Shown here one piece after another: positions 6,878 to 11,401 of a stretch of DNA of 11,401 nucleotides. Below the pieces are notes generated by a model. It saw only the letters and a program-made list of their open reading frames with translations, did not search any database and had not been told where the DNA came from. Location of the stretch: NCBI GenBank assembly GCA_025451715.1, contig JANWJY010000066.1, forward strand, positions 1-11,401. Direction: 5' to 3'. The position numbers were made by a program, and so were the translations under genes. Within the stretch, counting starts at the first letter, position 1; the number at the start of each line of letters is the position of its first letter. This DNA comes from Fimbriimonadaceae bacterium. Lineage in GTDB: Bacteria > Armatimonadota > Fimbriimonadia > Fimbriimonadales > Fimbriimonadaceae.

Positions 6878-7760
6878 GAAACAGCTCGAGGGCAAGGCTG
6901 CCTCGTGGGCGTTGCGGAGCATTCAAAGGTGGTTGCGCAAGAAGCCGTACCTCGAGGCGCTCCAAAGGGGCGAAAAGCTCGGGCGGATGATCTGGCACGT
7001 CGCAAGGCGGCGGCGCGAGCTGGGAGAGCGTAACCTGCGCATGGCATTTCCGAGCATGTCGGCTGAGGCAGCGGGCGACACTTGCAGGCGAGTGTTCGAG
7101 AACCTCGGCCGCTCATCCGCGGACTTCCTGATCGGGCTCGACCGCACGAAGGATGAGCTCGAGTCCACCACCACGATCGAAGGAAGGGAGCACCTCGACG
7201 CCGCGCTCGCCAAAGGCAAGGGCGTCATCCTTGTCACGGCTCACTTTGGCAACTGGGAGCGCATCCCGGCGTGGACCGTGCTGGCCGGATACAAGATCAC
7301 CGTCATCGTGCGCGATGCGGACGACCAGGGCGTGAACAAGCTGGTCAACGAACTCCGCGAAGGGCCGGGGACCGAGGTGATCTCGCGCGGCCGCGCGGCG
7401 CGCGCGAGCATCGAAAAGCTGCGCAGGAACGAGATCGTCGGTATCATCCCCGACCAGAACGCGAGGGAGATATTCATCCCGTTCTTCGGCAAGCCCGCCG
7501 GCACGGTGCTGGGGCCTGGTGTGCTCTCTGAGAGGACGGGAGCGACGGTACAGCCGGTCTTTTGCTACCACGTTGGCGAGGGGCGCTTCGCAATCCGGTT
7601 CCTGCCGCACGTCGTCGCCGATCCGGGATACGACACGAAGGGAGAGGGGATGATGCGCGCGATTAACCGGCTGCTCGAGGGGGTCATCAGCGAGTGCCCC
7701 GACCAGTGGCTGTGGTTCCACGACCGCTGGCGGTACGCACGGCGGAAGGGGCTGCTGTGA
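6864..7760 (+). CDS. Lipid A biosynthesis acyltransferase, LpxL/HtrB family
   Basis: This 298-aa enzyme belongs to the Kdo2-lipid A late acyltransferase family, which transfers a secondary acyl chain from acyl-ACP to lipid A at the inner membrane. The catalytic H-x4-E is HFGNWE (His127 to Glu132). Other family features are RRRELGERNLRMAFP (48-62), GKGVILVTAHFGNWE, an IIPDQNA block (about 213-219) with FFGKPAGT, and WLWFHDRWRYARR near the C-terminus. ATG at 6864 is chosen over an upstream in-frame ATG at 6798 because GGAAAGG precedes it closely and the extra 22 residues would lie within lpxK coding sequence. It overlaps lpxK by 14 bases. Whether it adds the first or second late chain cannot be read from the sequence. 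Confidence 0.93.
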   Translation: MASGRKQLEGKAASWALRSIQRWLRKKPYLEALQRGEKLGRMIWHVARRRRELGERNLRMAFPSMSAEAAGDTCRRVFENLGRSSADFLIGLDRTKDELESTTTIEGREHLDAALAKGKGVILVTAHFGNWERIPAWTVLAGYKITVIVRDADDQGVNKLVNELREGPGTEVISRGRAARASIEKLRRNEIVGIIPDQNAREIFIPFFGKPAGTVLGPGVLSERTGATVQPVFCYHVGEGRFAIRFLPHVVADPGYDTKGEGMMRAINRLLEGVISECPDQWLWFHDRWRYARRKGLL

Positions 7761-8686
7761 GGTTCCTGATCGCGCGGCTCTCCTCGCTGGGGGACGTCGT
7801 CTGCACTCTCCCGGCGGCGGTCGCGCTCAAGACCAGCTTCCCCGATAGCGAGGTCGTGTGGTGCGTGGACAAACGTTTCGCTGGCGTGGTCGAGATCTGC
7901 TCTGCGGTCGATCGAGTCGTGGTTTGGCCCAAGTCGGGGACCGAGAGAAAGGCCGAAGTGAAGGGCTTGGGCGAGTTCGACGCGGCGTTCGACTTGCAAG
8001 GCCTGCTCAAGTCCGGGCAGATCATCGGGATGGCGAAGGCGAAGCGGAAGCTCGGTTACCACTGGCGGCGCGAGGGAGCGTGGCTGTTCTCGCAGCGCGT
8101 CGTTCCCGACTCGAGCTCCTTGCACGTGACCGACCAGTACGTGGACGTCGTGCGCGCGTATGGGGCCGAGTGTGAGCGCGCCGAGTTCGGATTGAAGCCG
8201 TTACCCGAGGACGTCGCGAAGATCAGGTCGCTGCTACCTTCGGGCGATCTCGTCGTGTGCAACGCCGGCGCGGGATGGGCGACGAAGCGCTGGCCCGCCG
8301 GTCACTTTGCGGCACTCGCAAACCGACTCCACGCGCAGGGCAGCCGCGTCGCGTTCATCGGAGCGGAGTCGGACAGGGCCGCGTTCGAAGAGGTCAAGCG
8401 AGCCGGTGCGACGAGCGCGTTCGACCTGATCGGTCGCACGAACGTCAAGGAACTGGTCGCTCTCATTTCGGTCGCGAGGGCGCACTTCGGAGGCGACACG
8501 GGCAGCACCCACATCGCGGCGGCGCTCGGCGTGCCTGCGATCGGCTTGTATTCAATAACCCGGCCCGAGCGGTCTTGCCCGTACGGCCAGCGGCACAACA
8601 CGCTCTACGACGCGAGAGGGCTGGATCGGATCAGTCCGGAGCAGGCGCTGGAGGCGCTCGACGCGACGATCAGGCAGAATGGATAG
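7757..8686 (+). CDS. Glycosyltransferase family 9, LPS heptosyltransferase-like (WaaC/WaaF type)
   Basis: This 309-aa protein starts VRFLIARLSSLGDVV, the standard GT9 N-terminus, so GTG at 7757 is the start. It overlaps the preceding TGA in GTGA, and GGAAGGGG lies 5 bases upstream. An open frame extends further up but only into the acyltransferase gene. Two GT-B halves are visible: an acceptor-side domain to about 155, and a nucleotide-sugar domain with NAGAGWATKRWPAGHFAAL (about 167-185) and GGDTGSTHIAAALGVPAIGLY (about 244-264), the GT9 donor-binding block. The family transfers heptose from ADP-heptose to Kdo or heptose of the LPS core on the cytoplasmic face. The next gene makes ADP-heptose, which supports a heptosyltransferase role. 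GAGWATKRWP looks closer to WaaC than WaaF, but this is not settled. Confidence 0.9.
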   Translation: MRFLIARLSSLGDVVCTLPAAVALKTSFPDSEVVWCVDKRFAGVVEICSAVDRVVVWPKSGTERKAEVKGLGEFDAAFDLQGLLKSGQIIGMAKAKRKLGYHWRREGAWLFSQRVVPDSSSLHVTDQYVDVVRAYGAECERAEFGLKPLPEDVAKIRSLLPSGDLVVCNAGAGWATKRWPAGHFAALANRLHAQGSRVAFIGAESDRAAFEEVKRAGATSAFDLIGRTNVKELVALISVARAHFGGDTGSTHIAAALGVPAIGLYSITRPERSCPYGQRHNTLYDARGLDRISPEQALEALDATIRQNG

Positions 8687-9134
8687 GACGATGCTCGACC
8701 GGATCGCCAACGCGCGAAAGGGCAAGACGCTCGTGTTCACGAGCGGCGTGTTCGACGTGCTCCACGCGGGTCACATCCACCTCCTCAACAAAGCCCGCGA
8801 GCAAGGCGACCTGCTCGTCGTCGGTCTGAACACCGACGCAAGCGTGCGGCGCCTCGGCAAGGGGCCAGACCGGCCGATCAACCCGCTCAAGGATCGGATG
8901 GCAGTCATTGCGGCAATAAAGCCGGTCGACTTCGTACTGAGCTTTGGTGAGGACACCCCGGTGGCTCTCATCAAGAAGCTGAGGCCCGACGTGCATGTGA
9001 AAGGCGGCGACTACCGCAAGCAAGACCTGGCCGAGTCCCCGGTCGTCGAGTCGTATGGTGGCCGCGTCGTGGTCGTGCGTCTGCTCAAGGGCAGATCGAG
9101 TACCGAGACCCTGCGGAGGCTCCGCGGAGAATGA
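8679..9134 (+). CDS. hldE: D-glycero-beta-D-manno-heptose 1-phosphate adenylyltransferase (stand-alone HldE C-terminal domain)
   Basis: This 151-aa protein is a cytidylyltransferase-fold enzyme that uses ATP and heptose 1-phosphate to make ADP-heptose. Blocks are FTSGVFDVLHAGHIHLL (19-35) with the nucleotide-binding HAGH, VGLNTDASVRRLGKGPDRPINPLKDR (with TDAS), VDFVLSFGEDTP, PDVHVKGGDY and a late GRSSTETL. Length matches the C-terminal domain only; the HldE N-terminal kinase is absent, so a separate HldA-type kinase (also called RfaE1) is expected elsewhere. This domain is also called RfaE2 or HldC. ATG at 8679 overlaps the GT9 stop by 8 bases and has CAGGCAGA upstream; ATG at 8691 is an alternative start, four codons shorter. 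It supplies the donor for the preceding glycosyltransferase. Confidence 0.93.
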   Translation: MDRTMLDRIANARKGKTLVFTSGVFDVLHAGHIHLLNKAREQGDLLVVGLNTDASVRRLGKGPDRPINPLKDRMAVIAAIKPVDFVLSFGEDTPVALIKKLRPDVHVKGGDYRKQDLAESPVVESYGGRVVVVRLLKGRSSTETLRRLRGE

Positions 9135-9859
9135 AGGCGTTTGAGGTTGGGCCGGACGAGCGAGTCCTGTTCGCCTTCACTCACCCGGACGACGAGCTCG
9201 CGCTCACGGCATTCATCAGCAGGCTGCTTAAGCAAGGGGTCCCGATCCGAGTCCTGTGGACGCACTCGACGCCGGTCCGTGCAGCCGAGTCGCGGAACGC
9301 GATGCGCGCGCTCGGCGTCCCTTCCGACTCCCTGACTTTCTTTGAGACGGAGGACGGAAACGTCATCTCCTCCGTGTCCGAACTCCGCGGGATCGTAGCC
9401 GCGCTCGTCAAGGAGTTCAGGCCGACGCGGGTCGTCACTCACGCGTTCGAGCAGGGCCACATCGACCACGACGCGACCAACCTTCTGGTCAATCTTTGCT
9501 TCAAAGGGCCGGTTTTCGAGGCACCGTACTACCATACGTACCTTGCGAAGTTTCCGAGGCTGTACTGCTTCTCAACTCCCAAGGGAGAAGAGACGACCGC
9601 GCTCACTCCATCAGAGCGCACGATGAAGAAGCGGCTCGTCCGGATGTACCCGAGCCAGACTGTGCGCCGGAACGTGTTCGTCTACGAGCTCGTTCACACG
9701 ATGACGATGAGGAAGCCGCCGCTCTTCCAGATGGAGCGGCTACGCCGACAGACGCACACCGACTTTCTTCGGCCCAACCACCCCGAACCGATGGCGAGCA
9801 AGATCGCCAAGAGCAAGACGTGGCAACGGTGGTTGCGCGGCGCGAAGGCCCTGATCTGA
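9131..9859 (+). CDS. PIG-L/LmbE-family zinc-dependent N-deacetylase
   Basis: This 242-aa protein has the PIG-L signature. FTHPDDELAL (16-25) gives His18, Asp20, Asp21 and Glu22 (usual form AHPDDE). GHIDHDAT (109-116) gives His110, Asp112 and His113, with His113 the likely third zinc ligand. The family removes acetyl groups from N-acetylglucosamine-type sugars in lipids, mycothiol-type thiols or antibiotics. The start ATG overlaps the hldE stop as ATGA, so the genes are translationally linked. That places it in LPS assembly, where the best inference is deacetylation of a core or lipid A-linked amino sugar; a stand-alone small-molecule role cannot be excluded. The last 70 residues are rich in Arg/Lys and may contact membrane lipid. 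It is the last gene of the operon and meets the next gene tail to tail without a spacer. Confidence 0.88.
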   Translation: MKAFEVGPDERVLFAFTHPDDELALTAFISRLLKQGVPIRVLWTHSTPVRAAESRNAMRALGVPSDSLTFFETEDGNVISSVSELRGIVAALVKEFRPTRVVTHAFEQGHIDHDATNLLVNLCFKGPVFEAPYYHTYLAKFPRLYCFSTPKGEETTALTPSERTMKKRLVRMYPSQTVRRNVFVYELVHTMTMRKPPLFQMERLRRQTHTDFLRPNHPEPMASKIAKSKTWQRWLRGAKALI

Positions 9860-11386
9860 CTATTTCTTCACGTACGGGCTGAACTTCGGAGTGCCGAACT
9901 CGCCGGGCCCCGAGATGTTCCTTTGGCTCGATCCGTCCGCACCAATTACGTACAACTGGCTTTTGCCGCCTTCGTCCAGCATCGCGAATGTGAGCTTCTT
10001 CCCTGTCGGGTGCCAGTTCGGTTCAAAGATGCGACCGGCGACAAGACGCTGTGCCGCGTTGAGTCCTCCGGCAAGCGGCACGATCACGAGCTGGCCCGGT
10101 TCAAACGTGTACGTGTCGACCACGAAGCCCACGACGACTGCGATGGACTTCGAGTCGGGTGAGAACGCCGGATCCTTGAGCGCCATCGAACTCTCATCGC
10201 CGAACGTGTACTGCACCGTCTTGCTTGCCTTCTCGCTCGAGGACCAATAAGTGATCGAAGCCGGAATTCCGAGCCTGACCTTGTGTAAGGCGGTGAACAA
10301 AGCCTCGAAGGAGTCGGTCTTAGTTCCTTCGACGCTGACGATCACGTCTCCCGTCTTGATCGAGAGCGTTTCGCCCACCGTTTTGGGGCCGACCATACCC
10401 ACGAGCACTCCAGTGACCCCTGCCGGGATCGCCTTCTCCGTCCGCAGGGCCGCTGTCAGCTCGATCGGCTCGACACCAAGCTCCGCCTGATCGGTGAACA
10501 GCGGGATAGGCGTCGCGATGTGACCGTCGTCATGGATCGACAGCGCGAACAGGCCGTTCCGCCACGGCTTGATCGCGCGACCGTTGACCATCATCTCAGG
10601 TGGAACCTGGGCCGCGTCTGGAAACTCAAACCCCTGGATGGAGACCACAGCCGTGCCGTCTGGCGCGACGTCGAACTGGATCGACTGGCCCGCGAAGATC
10701 GGGACGGGACCGACCGGCTGCTCGCCGACCGGCTCCATAAAGTTCACGACGAAGAGCTCGTCGTTCTCACGGGTCACGACGGTGTACATGACCTTTCGGC
10801 CCATGCCCCATTTCGCTGACTTGAAGCTCGTGCCAAGCCCCTCGTACTGCTCTTGGAGGTGCCCAGCCTCGGCCTCGCCAACGTTCTGGAACTCGATCGG
10901 CGGCAGGAGCTGTCGGGTCTTCTGCTCCTCTTGGTTGAACTCGTAGACGTCTCCGGCGATCGTGACCAGCGCAGAATTGGCGAGGTTGGGCCAGTCAGGG
11001 GGGCCGAAATAGGGGCTGCTCGCGCTGCGGCTACCCTTCAGTTTATGGTCGACGGCGTTGGAAACGACGTTCCACCGAAAGACGTTGTTGCTGGCGCCCA
11101 AGCGGTTGCTGGAGAAGAAGATCCTCTGGCCGTCAGGGCGCCACACGGGGTCAATGTCTCCGCGGCCCTCGACGAACCCTGGCACCGTAGTCTTCTTACC
11201 GCTGGCGTCGAACAGGACGATGTGGCTGCCGTTGTCGGTGAACTCGACAGCGGCGATCATGTCCGACGTGTCCGTCGTGCCGAAGTCGGGGTCGAGCGTG
11301 ATCTTCGCTATCCACTGGTAAAGCAGAAACAGTGCGGCGATCGCGAACAGCCCGACGACGGTGCGGACAAGAATCTTCTTGTTCAT
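9860..11386 (-). CDS. Membrane-anchored TolB-like beta-propeller protein with an embedded PDZ domain
   Basis: This 508-aa protein begins MNKKILVRT followed by a hydrophobic helix at 9-28 with no clear cleavage site, so it is probably anchored in the inner membrane facing the periplasm. Propeller strands of TolB/WD40-like type appear at 78-94 (DPVWRPDGQRIFFSSNR), 236-250 (FDVAPDGTAVV), 405-419 (DPAFSPDSKSIAVVV) and 455-470 (EPNWHPTGKKLTFAM), the last followed by LYVIGADGSSQRNIS. A PDZ-like domain sits at about 305-395 (VLVGMVGPKTVGETLSIKTGDVIVSVEGTK). The combination recalls tricorn-type and TolB-like proteins but I see no protease core. A scaffolding or peptide-sensing role is inference. Weak AAGG lies 3 bases before the ATG; only 15 bases of upstream sequence are in the window. 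Its stop abuts the PIG-L stop. Confidence 0.82.
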   Translation of the reverse strand: MNKKILVRTVVGLFAIAALFLLYQWIAKITLDPDFGTTDTSDMIAAVEFTDNGSHIVLFDASGKKTTVPGFVEGRGDIDPVWRPDGQRIFFSSNRLGASNNVFRWNVVSNAVDHKLKGSRSASSPYFGPPDWPNLANSALVTIAGDVYEFNQEEQKTRQLLPPIEFQNVGEAEAGHLQEQYEGLGTSFKSAKWGMGRKVMYTVVTRENDELFVVNFMEPVGEQPVGPVPIFAGQSIQFDVAPDGTAVVSIQGFEFPDAAQVPPEMMVNGRAIKPWRNGLFALSIHDDGHIATPIPLFTDQAELGVEPIELTAALRTEKAIPAGVTGVLVGMVGPKTVGETLSIKTGDVIVSVEGTKTDSFEALFTALHKVRLGIPASITYWSSSEKASKTVQYTFGDESSMALKDPAFSPDSKSIAVVVGFVVDTYTFEPGQLVIVPLAGGLNAAQRLVAGRIFEPNWHPTGKKLTFAMLDEGGKSQLYVIGADGSSQRNISGPGEFGTPKFSPYVKK

Positions 11387-11401
11387 AAACCTTGTTCCAG
11401 C

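Noticed and set aside
7694..7756. Longer N-terminus for the GT9 protein
   Set aside because: The extension lies inside the acyltransferase gene. The family begins with the RFLIARLSSLGD-type strand, so GTG at 7757 in a GTGA overlap fits better.

Overview
This is a GC-rich bacterial window (mostly above 60% G+C by eye) with tight gene packing. The best guess for the source is a diderm bacterium of the Armatimonadota (Fimbriimonadia-like). The prepilin N-terminus, with its long Ile/Leu/Ala run ending in FPVFAKAK and a downstream DG motif, is the kind those genomes carry in many copies. Lipid A and heptose genes show an LPS-type outer membrane. The phylum call is inference; no rRNA or tRNA is present.

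Layout. At 1-1109 (minus) a secreted pseudopilin-like protein is followed by the start of a small lipoprotein that runs off the left edge; the two overlap by one base. At 1290-2453 (minus) lies a NamZ/DUF1343-type exo-beta-N-acetylmuramidase. It is divergent from an M14 zinc carboxypeptidase-like protein at 2552-4120 (plus), and the gap between them holds four 9-bp tandem repeats and two promoter-like elements. After the peptidase comes a 75-bp spacer made almost wholly of inverted repeats. At 4194-5846 (minus) a HIT-family nucleotide-binding protein and an unrecognised exported helical protein with six LTxxQ-like motifs form a two-gene unit.

At 5906-9859 (plus) five genes whose ends overlap form an envelope operon. 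They are lpxK (lipid A 4'-kinase), an LpxL/HtrB-type lipid A acyltransferase, a GT9 heptosyltransferase-like enzyme, the nucleotidyltransferase half of HldE, and a PIG-L/LmbE-type deacetylase. Together they would phosphorylate and acylate lipid A, supply ADP-heptose and add heptose to the core; the deacetylase probably trims an N-acetyl sugar. At 9860-11386 (minus) is a membrane-anchored TolB-like beta-propeller protein with a PDZ domain, abutting the operon's last gene with no spacer.

I see no phage, transposon, CRISPR or defence system. The least explained items are the internally duplicated LTxxQ protein, the repeat-filled spacers at 2482-2517 and 4112-4192, a set of promoter-like TANNNT boxes 6-7 nt before start codons (possible leaderless mRNAs), and the propeller-PDZ protein.
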